From assembly GCA_963776375.1 (NCBI GenBank), contig CAVZMF010000002.1, positions 806,001 through 870,000 of the forward strand: a stretch of 64,000 nucleotides of DNA. Direction: 5' to 3'. The notes beneath the pieces are model-generated. The model saw only the letters and a list, made by a program, of their open reading frames with translations. It ran no database searches and was not told the origin of the DNA. A program made the position numbers and the translations under genes. Shown here in pieces: positions 48,593 through 56,431 of the stretch. Origin of the DNA: PALSA-612 sp963776375. Lineage in GTDB: Bacteria; Actinomycetota; Thermoleophilia; Gaiellales; Gaiellaceae. Every line of letters starts with the position of its first letter. Positions within the stretch are counted from its first letter, which is position 1.

Positions 48593-50818
48593 GTGCTCTT
48601 CGACTCGAGACGGCGACGAGCGGGCCGGGGGGCCGGGGGCCTCACGGCCCGCTCCCCTTCATCTCCGCTCGCCCGCTGGACGCTTCTCGTCGTCCGCTTC
48701 CGTGGGCATGTCCTGGCGGCGTGGCTCCTCCTGCTCGCGACAGGCATCTCGCTCTCGCTGCTCCTACCGGCGCACCTCTCGACGTCGTTCGCCGTGCCGG
48801 GCACCGACTCGGCCCGCGCAGACGCGGCGCTCGCCCGCGGATTCGGCGAGCGCGCGGAGGGCACGTTCACCGTCGTCTTCCGCGTCCGCCACGCGTCCGA
48901 CTCGCGCGTCCAGCACCGCCTGCGGGCGCGTCTCGAGCACGCTGCGCAGACGCTCCCTCACGGCCGGCTGGGCCTGTTCCGAAGCGGGGTCGGCGTCGTC
49001 TACGGCGAGCTCGAGAGCGGCCTGAGCCTGCAGCAGGCCAAGGCGTACACATCGCCGCTCCGCGAGACGCTCCGACGTTCGGGCGGCCCGGCCGCCCTCG
49101 TCAGCGGGGAGCCGGCGATCCAGCACGACCTCGACCCCCGGCTCGAGTCCGACCTCCGCCGCGGCGAGACCGTTGCGCTCCCGCTCGCCCTGCTCGTCCT
49201 CGCCTTCGTCCTCGGCATCTCGGTCTCGCTCGCGATCCCGTTCGCGTTCGCTGCGTGCACCATCGCGGGCACGCTGGCGCTGCTCTTCGCGACCGCCCAG
49301 CTCGTCTCGGTCACCTCCTATGCCACGAATCTGGTCACGCTCGTCGGGCTCGGGCTGGCGGTCGACTACTCGCTGCTCGTCGTCGCCCGCTATCGCGAGG
49401 AGCTCGAGGCCGGCGAGCCCCGCGAGCTCGCGATCGTGCGGACGATGGCCGGCGCAGGGCGCGCCGTCGTCTTCTCGGGCATCGCGGTCGCGATCGGGCT
49501 CTCCCTGCTGCTCGTCGTGCCCGTCCCGTTCGTGCGCACGATGGGACTGGCCGGGCTACTCGTCCCTCTCGTCGCGATCGCCGCGGCGCTGACGCTCCTC
49601 CCCGCGCTGCTCTCGCTCTGCGGGCCGAGGGTGTTCGCACGCGTCCGCCTCCCGGGCCGCGAAGGCCGTTCACCGCGCGAGCCCTGGGCCGCGCTCGCCC
49701 ACGCGATCATGCGCCGCCCGGTTGCCGTACTCGTTCCGACCGTCGCCCTCCTGCTGGCCGCCTCGGCGCCGGCGCTGTTCCTCCGGCTGACGCCCGGCTC
49801 GCTCGCGAGCCTGCCGACGACAACGGAGGCGACGCGCGGCCTCGCCGCCCTCCGCGACGGCTTCGGACCGGGCGCGCTGACGCCGACGCAGATCGTCGTC
49901 GACGCCGGCCGAGCCGGGGTCGCGCGAACGCCGCAGGTGCACGCGGCGGCCGAGCGCCTCGCCGATCGTCTGCTACACGACCCCGAGGTCTCCATCGTCG
50001 CACTCGGCCGCAAGGCGCCGTACGTCTCGCGGGACGGGCGCTACGCCCGCGTCGTCGTGATCGGGCGCCACGAGTACGGCGAGCCGCCGGCGCGCCGACT
50101 CGTCGCCAGGATCCGGGACGTCCTCGTGCCAGCCGCGCGCTTCCCGGTCGGCACGGCGGTGTTCGCAGGCGGCGCGCCGCCTCAGGGCGTGGACTTCCTC
50201 GCCCGCACGTACGGCTCCCTCCCCTGGCTCGTGCTCGCCGCCCTGGTCGCGACCTTCCTCGTCCTCGCGCGTGCCTTCCGCTCGCTCGTCCTGCCGCTGA
50301 AGGCGGTGCTCTTGAACCTGCTCTCGGTCACGGCCGCCTACGGACTGCTCGTCGCCGTGTTCCATTTCGGGGTCGGAGCCGGCCTGCTCGGCGTCCAGCG
50401 TTCGGCGGAGATCGAGGGCTGGATCCCAGTCTTCCTGCTCGCCGCGCTGTTCGGGCTCTCGATGGACTACGAGGTGTTCCTCGTGTCCCGCATGCGTGAG
50501 GAGTGGGACGCGCGGCGAGACAACACGGCTGCGGTCGCCTTCGGTCTCGAGCGCACCGGTCGGCTGATCACCGCCGCGGCGCTGATCATGGCGATCTCGT
50601 TCTCCGGCTTCGTCGCCGGCAGCGTTCCGGGGCTGCAGCAGTTCGGCCTCGGGCTCGCCTTCGCCGTCCTCATCGACGCGACGCTGATCCGCGCGCTGCT
50701 CCTCCCGTCGCTGATGGCGATCCTCGGCCGGTGGAACTGGTGGCTGCCCTCGCTGCGCCCCGGCGTCCCGCGCACCACGGTGTCCCTGCCCCGACTCGAG
50801 GAGGCTCTCGATGCGTAA
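48593..50818 (+). CDS. MMPL-family RND transporter
   Basis: 741 residues, GTG start. Two six-helix halves of the HAE2/MMPL type: first helix VVRFRGHVLAAWLLLLATGI, a periplasmic/extracytoplasmic domain with TDSARADAALARGFGERAEG, SSD-like helices (YATNLVTLVGLGLAVDYSLL with the conserved Asp-Tyr), then a second half with LFGLSMDYEVFLVSRMREEW and TAAALIMAISFSGFVAGSVP. Such proteins move lipids or envelope molecules outward using the proton gradient. The operon partners are all exported proteins. The last 8 nt overlap the cupredoxin-like gene. Confidence 0.9.
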   Translation: MLFDSRRRRAGRGAGGLTARSPSSPLARWTLLVVRFRGHVLAAWLLLLATGISLSLLLPAHLSTSFAVPGTDSARADAALARGFGERAEGTFTVVFRVRHASDSRVQHRLRARLEHAAQTLPHGRLGLFRSGVGVVYGELESGLSLQQAKAYTSPLRETLRRSGGPAALVSGEPAIQHDLDPRLESDLRRGETVALPLALLVLAFVLGISVSLAIPFAFAACTIAGTLALLFATAQLVSVTSYATNLVTLVGLGLAVDYSLLVVARYREELEAGEPRELAIVRTMAGAGRAVVFSGIAVAIGLSLLLVVPVPFVRTMGLAGLLVPLVAIAAALTLLPALLSLCGPRVFARVRLPGREGRSPREPWAALAHAIMRRPVAVLVPTVALLLAASAPALFLRLTPGSLASLPTTTEATRGLAALRDGFGPGALTPTQIVVDAGRAGVARTPQVHAAAERLADRLLHDPEVSIVALGRKAPYVSRDGRYARVVVIGRHEYGEPPARRLVARIRDVLVPAARFPVGTAVFAGGAPPQGVDFLARTYGSLPWLVLAALVATFLVLARAFRSLVLPLKAVLLNLLSVTAAYGLLVAVFHFGVGAGLLGVQRSAEIEGWIPVFLLAALFGLSMDYEVFLVSRMREEWDARRDNTAAVAFGLERTGRLITAAALIMAISFSGFVAGSVPGLQQFGLGLAFAVLIDATLIRALLLPSLMAILGRWNWWLPSLRPGVPRTTVSLPRLEEALDA

Positions 50819-51248
50819 ATGGCTCATAGTCCTGGTGGCCTCCGTCGCCCTGTTCGCAGTCGCCCCCGGAGGCACAGCCGTGGGCGCGGCGACAGTGCGG
50901 CTCGTGATCGCCCACGTCTTCGAGCACTGCCACGTCTGGACGATGGCCCCGAAGCCCCTCGGCGCGGTCAAGACGCTCGGTCCCGCAGCGAAGATCACGC
51001 TTCGGCGCGGCGCGCGTGTCGTGATCCGCTCGGACTGCCCGATGGACTTCGACTTCAAGCAGGTGAAGGGGCCGCGGCTCGCGCTCGGCGACCCGCGCAC
51101 CTATGCCGGCACCAGCCGCACGATCGTCTTCGCGAAGACAGGGCTCTACCGGCTGATCGCGACCAACGTCCAGACGCCCGAGGAGCGCGGGCTGACCACC
51201 CTCGGCGCCACGAACACCCTCTCGCTGACCGTCGTCGTCAAGCCGTAG
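50811..51248 (+). CDS. exported cupredoxin-like protein
   Basis: 145 residues. Signal peptide MRKWLIVLVASVALFAVAPG. The mature chain begins with a metal-ligand-rich strand VIAHVFEHCHVWTM, then RGARVVIRSDCPMDFDFKQV, and ends with beta-strands (TIVFAKTGLYRLIATNVQT, TLSLTVVVKP) typical of a small beta-sandwich. His, Cys and Met spacing suggests copper binding, but the classical C-terminal C-x-H-x-M loop is not there. Overlaps MMPL by 8 nt, so translation is coupled. Its 3' end overlaps convergent cupin 1 by 11 nt. Confidence 0.6.
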   Translation: MRKWLIVLVASVALFAVAPGGTAVGAATVRLVIAHVFEHCHVWTMAPKPLGAVKTLGPAAKITLRRGARVVIRSDCPMDFDFKQVKGPRLALGDPRTYAGTSRTIVFAKTGLYRLIATNVQTPEERGLTTLGATNTLSLTVVVKP

Positions 51249-51765
51249 GCAGCCAGCCCTCGCGGTGCCCGACAGGCTGATCCTGCGGGAGGCCCCCGTA
51301 CGCCTCCTTCCAGTCACGCGTCTCGACCTCGACCCCGGCCGCGTGGCGCTGCGCGACCTCGGAGGCCGGATAGACGACACCGGTACCGGGTCGGCGACCG
51401 ACGGCGAGGATCGCGCACGGCCCGTCACCAGCGCCTACGAGGACGTGTTCCGTCCACGGCGGGCAGTGCACGAAGTCCCAGGCCCTGAGCGGCCGCTCCT
51501 CGCCTTCCACGAGCAGGAGCGCTTCCCCGGAGAGCACGAGGAAGCCTTCCTGAGCTCCCTCGCCGTGGTAGTAGCACGCCGCCTGGCCTGGCGCCAGGAC
51601 CCCGATGTTGATGCCGACCTCGGAAAAGCTCGGGGTGCCCTCGAACCGGGTGTAGGCGCCGAAGTGGCCGTCGAGCCACTTCGCCTCGCGGGCATTGAGG
51701 ACGAACCAGCCCTCGCCCTCGGGGACGAGGCCGCCGTCCGCCTCGACGAGCTTTGCTTCGCTCAT
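51238..51765 (-). CDS. cupin-domain protein 1
   Basis: 175 residues. Single cupin barrel: motif 1-like GQAACYYHGEGAQEGFLVLS (His...Glu) and motif 2-like FVHCPPWTEHVLVGAGDGPC (His). N-terminus MSEAKLVEADGGLVPEGEGW, C-terminus VETRDWKEAYGGLPQ. A paralogue is immediately upstream with ATGA overlap. Metal binding probable; enzymatic activity unknown. Confidence 0.8.
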   Translation of the reverse strand: MSEAKLVEADGGLVPEGEGWFVLNAREAKWLDGHFGAYTRFEGTPSFSEVGINIGVLAPGQAACYYHGEGAQEGFLVLSGEALLLVEGEERPLRAWDFVHCPPWTEHVLVGAGDGPCAILAVGRRPGTGVVYPASEVAQRHAAGVEVETRDWKEAYGGLPQDQPVGHREGWLPTA

Positions 51766-52307
51766 TCCCAGGGCAGGCCGAGCTTCGGTGGCCGCGCGCG
51801 CCGGGGCGGCGGCAGGTCGGCGTAGGCCTCGGCCGGGTCGTGCGCCTCCGTCTCGACCCCGGCGCCGTGCCTCAGCGCGAGCTCCGACACCGGGTAGACG
51901 ATGTCGTCGTCGGGGCGGCGAGCGCCGACCATCAGGATCACGCACGGCCCGTCGCCGGCGCCGACGAAGACGTGCTTCGTCGCGCCCGGACAGTGGACGA
52001 AGTCCCACGCCTTCAGGGGCCGCTCCTGCTCGTCGACGATGAGCAGCGCCTCGCCGGAGAGGACGAGAAAGTCCTCCTGCGTCGACTCGGCGTGGTAGCG
52101 GCAGTTCGGCTTTCCCGGCTGGAGCACGCGGAGCGTGATGCCGAGCTCCGGGAAGAGCTCGAAGTTCCGGCTTCCGAACGGGCAGCCGTACCCGAAGATG
52201 TCGCGGTGGCTCCACCAGGCGGCGTCGCGCGCATTGACGACGAACCAGCCCGGGCTGTCGGCCTCGAGCCCGCTCTCGGTCTCGACGAGCTTCGCTTCCT
52301 CGACCAT
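51762..52307 (-). CDS. cupin-domain protein 2 (paralogue of the next gene)
   Basis: 181 residues, about half identical by eye to cupin 1: MVEEAKLVETESGLEADSPG, NCRYHAESTQEDFLVLSGEA, AWDFVHCPGATKHVFVGAGD. It has an insert RDIFGYGCPFGSRNFELFPE absent from cupin 1 and a longer Pro-rich tail. ATG 52307 lies 6 nt after TAGAGT. Confidence 0.8.
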   Translation of the reverse strand: MVEEAKLVETESGLEADSPGWFVVNARDAAWWSHRDIFGYGCPFGSRNFELFPELGITLRVLQPGKPNCRYHAESTQEDFLVLSGEALLIVDEQERPLKAWDFVHCPGATKHVFVGAGDGPCVILMVGARRPDDDIVYPVSELALRHGAGVETEAHDPAEAYADLPPPRRARPPKLGLPWE

Positions 52308-52313
52308 GCGCCG

Positions 52314-52319
52314 ACTCTA
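52314..52319 (-). promoter_or_regulatory. -10-like TAGAGT before the cupin pair
   Basis: 6 nt before ATG 52307 and divergent from TAGGCT of the next gene, 13 bp away; the two promoters must share upstream DNA. Confidence 0.45.
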
Positions 52320-52331
52320 TACGCGAGCGCC

Positions 52332-52337
52332 TAGGCT
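52332..52337 (+). promoter_or_regulatory. -10-like TAGGCT before the 148-aa acetyltransferase-like gene
   Basis: 6 nt before ATG 52344. Confidence 0.45.
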
Positions 52338-52343
52338 GCGGGG

Positions 52344-52790
52344 ATGCCCATCGAGCCCTTCGTTCCTGCCGACTTCATGGTGCCCGAGAGCCTCGCCGAG
52401 CCACTCTTCAGGCTCGAACCGCTCGGGCCCGAGCACAACGAGCGGGACTACGCCGCCTGGACGTCCTCGGTCGAGCACATCCACTCGAGCCCCGGGTTCG
52501 AGAGCCGCCGCTGGCCCCACGAGATGACCCCCGAGGAGAACCTGCGCGACCTCGAGGGGCACGCGCAGGACTTCGCCCACCGCACCGGATTCACGTACAC
52601 GGTCCTCGAGGGCAGCGACGTGATCGGCTGTGTCTACATCTACCCGGACCGCGAAGGCACGGCCGACGCACGCGTCCGCTCCTGGGTGCGGGCCGACCGC
52701 GCCGAGCTGGACGTGCCCCTGCGGCGCGCGGTATCCATCTGGCTCGCCGCCGACTGGCCGTTCGCGAGCGTCGACTACGACCTCGGCTAG
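52344..52790 (+). CDS. GNAT-like N-acetyltransferase
   Basis: 148 residues. FRLEPLGPEHNERDYAAWTS start and FTYTVLEGSDVIGCVYIYPD central strands fit the GNAT fold; RSWVRADRAELDVPLRRAVS stands where the acetyl-CoA motif would be, but the Q/R-x-x-G-x-G/A loop is not evident, so activity is uncertain. Its stop overlaps the convergent hutU stop. Confidence 0.6.
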   Translation: MPIEPFVPADFMVPESLAEPLFRLEPLGPEHNERDYAAWTSSVEHIHSSPGFESRRWPHEMTPEENLRDLEGHAQDFAHRTGFTYTVLEGSDVIGCVYIYPDREGTADARVRSWVRADRAELDVPLRRAVSIWLAADWPFASVDYDLG

Positions 52791-54488
52791 GCGGTTCCGG
52801 GCAGGTCGAGCCCGTGCTCGCGGGCCGCGTCCAGCGCCTCGTCGTAGCCGGCGTCGGCGTGGCGGAGGATGCCGGTGCCGGGGTCGGTCGTCAGCACGCG
52901 CTCGAGCCGCTCGGCGGCGTCGTCGGTGCCGTCGGCGACGACGACCATCCCCGCGTGGATCGAGTTGCCGATCCCGACACCGCCGCCGTGGTGCACGCTG
53001 ACCCAGGTCGCCCCCGCGGCCGTGTTCAGGAGCGCGTTCAGGATCGGCCAGTCGGCGATCGCGTCGGAGCCGTCGCGCATCGACTCGGTCTCGCGGTAGG
53101 GGGAGGCGACGGAGCCGGAGTCGAGGTGGTCGCGGCCGATCACGACCGGCGCGGTCACCCGACCCGAGCGGACGAGGTCGTTGATCGCCAGGCCGGCACG
53201 GGCGCGGTCGCCGTAGCCGAGCCAGCAGATCCGCGCGGGCAGCCCCTGGAAGGCGACGCGCTCGGGCGCGAGCGCGAGCCAGCGCTGCAGGATCGCGTCG
53301 CCGGGGAAGAGGCTCCGCAACTCGTCGTCGATGGCCGCGATGTCGGCGGGGTCGCCGGACAGCACCGCCCAGCGGAAAGGCCCGTTGCCTCGGCAGAAGA
53401 GCGGCCGGATGTACGCCGGCACGAAGCCGGGGTAGGCGAACGCGTTCTCGACCCCGGCCGCCTCCGCCTCGCCACGCAGGTTGTTCCCGTAGTCGAAGAC
53501 ATGGCTGCCGGCGCGGAGGTGGTCGAGCATGCCGCGGACGTGGACGGCGATCGACTCGCCGGCGCGGCGCATGTACTCGTCCGGATCGGACTCCCGCAGC
53601 GCGGCCGCGTCCTCGACGGACAGTCCCTGGGGCACGTAGCCGTTCAGCGGATCGTGCGCCGCGGTCTGGTCGGTGACGAGGTCGAAGCGCTCGCCGCGGC
53701 GGGCCAGCTCCGGGACGACGTCGGCGGCGTTGCCGACCAGGCCGACGGACAGCCCGCGCCGCTCGGCTGCCGCCGTGCGTACCCGCGCCAGCGCATCGTC
53801 GAGCGAGTCGGTCGCCTCGTCGAGATAGCGGGTCTCGAGCGCGGCGCTCGATCCGCGCCGGGTCGACCTCGACGCAGAGCATGGCCGCGCTCAGCATCGA
53901 GGCGGCGAGCGGCTGCGCGCCGCCCATGCCGCCGAGCCCGGCGGTGAGCACGGTGCGCCCGGCGAGGTCGTCCGCCCCGAAGTGCTGCGCAGCCGCGGCG
54001 GCGAAGGTCTGGTAGGTGCCCTGCAGGATCCCCTGGGTGCCGATGTAGATCCAGCTCCCGGCGGTCATCTGCCCGAACATCGTCAGCCCGAGCGCCTCGA
54101 GGCGGCGGAACTCGTCCCAGGTCGCCCAGCGCGGGACGAGCATCGCGTTCGCGATCAGGACGCGCGGTGCGCCGGGATGGGTGCGGAAGACGCCGACGGG
54201 CTTGCCGCTCTGGACGAGCAGCGTCTCGTCGGGCCCGAGCGCGAGCAGCGAGCGGACGAGCGCGCGCAGCGCCTCGTGGCTTCGCGCCGCGCGGCCGGAG
54301 CCGCCGTAGACGATCAGCTCCTCGGGCTTCTCGGCCACCTCGCGGTCGAGGTTGTTCAGAAGCATGCGCAGCGGGGCCTCGGTCTGCCACGAGCGGGCAT
54401 TGAGCTCGGTGCCCCTCGGTGCGCGGATCGAGGAGAGGTCGCCGCACAGCGCCTCGACGAGGGCCTCGCGCGCGGGCGCGACCGTCAT
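52787..54488 (-). CDS. hutU: urocanate hydratase (frameshifted)
   Basis: Second step of histidine degradation. 566 residues after removing one extra base at about 53845 (DPARIER/ALETRYLDEATD). NNLDREVAEKPEELIVYGGS, GSWIYIGTQGILQGTYQTF, NAD loop VLTAGLGGMGGAQPLAASML, VFDYGNNLRGEA, FPGDAILQRWLALAPERVAF and WVSVHHGGGVGIGNSIHAGM are diagnostic. ATG 54488 overlaps the stop of a small membrane gene (ATGA), which in turn overlaps hutH. Confidence 0.94.
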
Positions 54489-54721
54489 TTCTCGCTCTTC
54501 TCCTGGCGGCGGGTCTTCTCGCGGACGCGCCACCAGCTGTACGCGGTGGCGGCGGCGAAGACGACGAGCCCGGCAATGAGCGCCTTGACCACGCTCCCGC
54601 CGGTGGCCGCCGCGATCACGACCACGAGCCCGGCCAGCCCCGCGTAGACGAGCGCGCTGTCTCGGTACGGGTGCTTCGAGCTGCTCCGCCCCGGCTCCAC
54701 GTCCCAGCGGAGCTTCCTCAC
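54485..54721 (-). CDS. small two-span membrane protein between hutH and hutU
   Basis: 78 residues from GTG 54721. Short polar N-terminus (MRKLRWDVEPGRSSSKHPYR), two membrane helices ALVYAGLAGLVVVIAAATGG and VVKALIAGLVVFAAATAYSWW, and a basic tail REKTRRQEKSEK. GTG overlaps the hutH stop (GTGA) and its stop overlaps hutU ATG (ATGA), so it is translated as part of the hut operon. No family recognised; it is too small for a typical histidine permease. Confidence 0.65.
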   Translation of the reverse strand: MRKLRWDVEPGRSSSKHPYRDSALVYAGLAGLVVVIAAATGGSVVKALIAGLVVFAAATAYSWWRVREKTRRQEKSEK

Positions 54722-56253
54722 GCCAGCGCACCGATCTCGTGCTCGACGGCGTCGAGGAGCGAGCCGTCGCGGACGGCCGTCGCCATGCGCTCGATCTCCG
54801 GCGACAGCGACCGGTCCTCGACCAGTCGCGGCGACAGCCCGCGAACAAAGGACCGCGCAGCCGCGACGCCGGGGCCCGGCTCGAGCGGCGCGAGGAACTC
54901 GACAGCCTGCGCCCCGGCCAGCAACTCGATCGCCAGCACGCGCTCGCAGTTGTCCAGCACCTGCCACGCCTTCAGCCCGGACACGTTGCCCATCGACACA
55001 TGATCCTCCTGGCCGGCGCTGGTCGGGATGGAGTCGACGCTCGCCGGGTGGGCGAGCACCTTGTTCTCGCTGACGAGCGACGCGGCCACGTACTGCGGAA
55101 TCATGAACCCCGAGTTGAGCCCGCCCTCGTCTGTGAGGAACGCCGGCAGCCCGTCGGAGAGGTTCGGGTTGACGAGCCGCTCGACGCGTCGCTCGGAGAT
55201 GTTGGCCAGCTCGGCCGCCGCCATGGCCAGCGCGTCGAGCGCGAAGGCAAGCGACTGGCCGTGGAAGTTCCCCGCCGAGACGAGCATGTCGTCTTCTACT
55301 AAGACGAGCGGATTGTCGGTCGCGGCGTTGAGCTCGACCGAGACCGTGTAGTCGACGTAGTCGAGCAGGTCCCGTGAGGCGCCGTGCACCTGCGGCGCGC
55401 AGCGCAGCGAGTAGGCATCCTGCACCTTGTCGCACCAGCGGTGCGACTCGATGATCGCCGAGCCTTCGAGCAGGCGCAGGACGTTCGCGGCAGCCGCCTG
55501 CTGCCCGCGCAGCGGCCTGAGCTCGTGCACCTGCGGCAGGAAGCTCGTCCGCGAGCCCTGGAGCGCCTCCAGCGAGAGCGCGCACGCGACGTCTGCGGCG
55601 CGGGCGAGCCGCCTGGCGCGGACGATGCCGAGGGCACCGAGGGCTGCCATGAACTGCGTGCCGTTGACGAGCGACAGCCCTTCCTTCGCCTCGAGCTCGG
55701 TCGGCTCGAGGTCGAGCCGGGCGAGCGCGTCGCGGCCGGCGAGCCTCTCGCCGCCGATGGACGCCTCACCTTCGCCCACGAGCGGAAGCGCGAGATGCGC
55801 CAGCGGGGCAAGGTCTCCGCTCGCCCCGACGGAGCCGCGGCTGGGCACGTGCGGGACGAGCCCTCCGTTCAGGCACGCGAGCAGGAGCTCCACCGTCTCC
55901 ACGCGCGCGCCGGAGTAGCCCTTGGCGAGCGCGTTCGCGCGCAGGAGCATCGCCGCCCGCACGACCTCGTCGGGATACGGATCGCCGACTGCGCAGGCGT
56001 GGCTGCGGAGGAGCCGGAGCTGGAGCTCGCGGGTCAGGTCTTCCGGGATCGACTCGGAGACGAAGCGGCCGAACCCGGTGTTGATGCCGTAGGTGTGCTC
56101 GCGCGCGCCGTGCGCGGCCCGGTCGACGAGCTCGCGCGCGGCCCTCATCTTCGTGCGCGCCGCGTCGGCGAGTCCGGCCGCCTCGCCCTCGACCGCGACG
56201 GCCCAGACGTCCTCGATCGACAGGTCCTCGCCCGTCAGCTCCCGCCCGCTCAC
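54718..56253 (-). CDS. hutH: histidine ammonia-lyase
   Basis: First step of histidine degradation to urocanate and ammonia. 511 residues. The autocatalytic MIO prosthetic group forms from Ala-Ser-Gly in SRGSVGASGDLAPLAH; YGINTGFGRF, LSLVNGTQFMAALGALGIVR, DAYSLRCAPQVHGASRD, NFHGQSLAFALDALAMA and TSAGQEDHVSMGNVSGLKAW are family motifs. Start GTG 56253, 8 nt after TAGACT. Confidence 0.96.
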   Translation of the reverse strand: MSGRELTGEDLSIEDVWAVAVEGEAAGLADAARTKMRAARELVDRAAHGAREHTYGINTGFGRFVSESIPEDLTRELQLRLLRSHACAVGDPYPDEVVRAAMLLRANALAKGYSGARVETVELLLACLNGGLVPHVPSRGSVGASGDLAPLAHLALPLVGEGEASIGGERLAGRDALARLDLEPTELEAKEGLSLVNGTQFMAALGALGIVRARRLARAADVACALSLEALQGSRTSFLPQVHELRPLRGQQAAAANVLRLLEGSAIIESHRWCDKVQDAYSLRCAPQVHGASRDLLDYVDYTVSVELNAATDNPLVLVEDDMLVSAGNFHGQSLAFALDALAMAAAELANISERRVERLVNPNLSDGLPAFLTDEGGLNSGFMIPQYVAASLVSENKVLAHPASVDSIPTSAGQEDHVSMGNVSGLKAWQVLDNCERVLAIELLAGAQAVEFLAPLEPGPGVAAARSFVRGLSPRLVEDRSLSPEIERMATAVRDGSLLDAVEHEIGALA

Positions 56254-56261
56254 GGCGTCCG

Positions 56262-56267
56262 AGTCTA
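56262..56267 (-). promoter_or_regulatory. -10-like TAGACT before hutH
   Basis: 8 nt before GTG 56253; the partial repeated element (copy D) lies about 80 nt upstream. Confidence 0.5.
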
Positions 56268-56344
56268 GCCCCGTTCGCCCGGCCCTCCGGGCCGTGCCCT
56301 GTGCGGACGTGGCCGGGGGGACACGCTGTTCTGGTCCCATCCCT

Positions 56345-56426
56345 AACCCCCACCCACCCGGGGAGAGGTCCACGAGGGGGTCAGGATGCCGGCGAAATCC
56401 GCCCGTGAACGTGCCGATTTCGTGAC
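56345..56426 (-). repeat. partial copy D of the ~82-nt element (upstream of hutH)
   Basis: Reads leftward toward hutH. GTCACGAAATCGGCAC and TTCACG match copy B, then GGCGGATTTCGCC; after that it diverges and lacks the -10 hexamer. A G-rich GGGTGGGTGGGGGTTAGGG follows at about 56342-56360. Confidence 0.5.
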
Positions 56427-56431
56427 GATTG

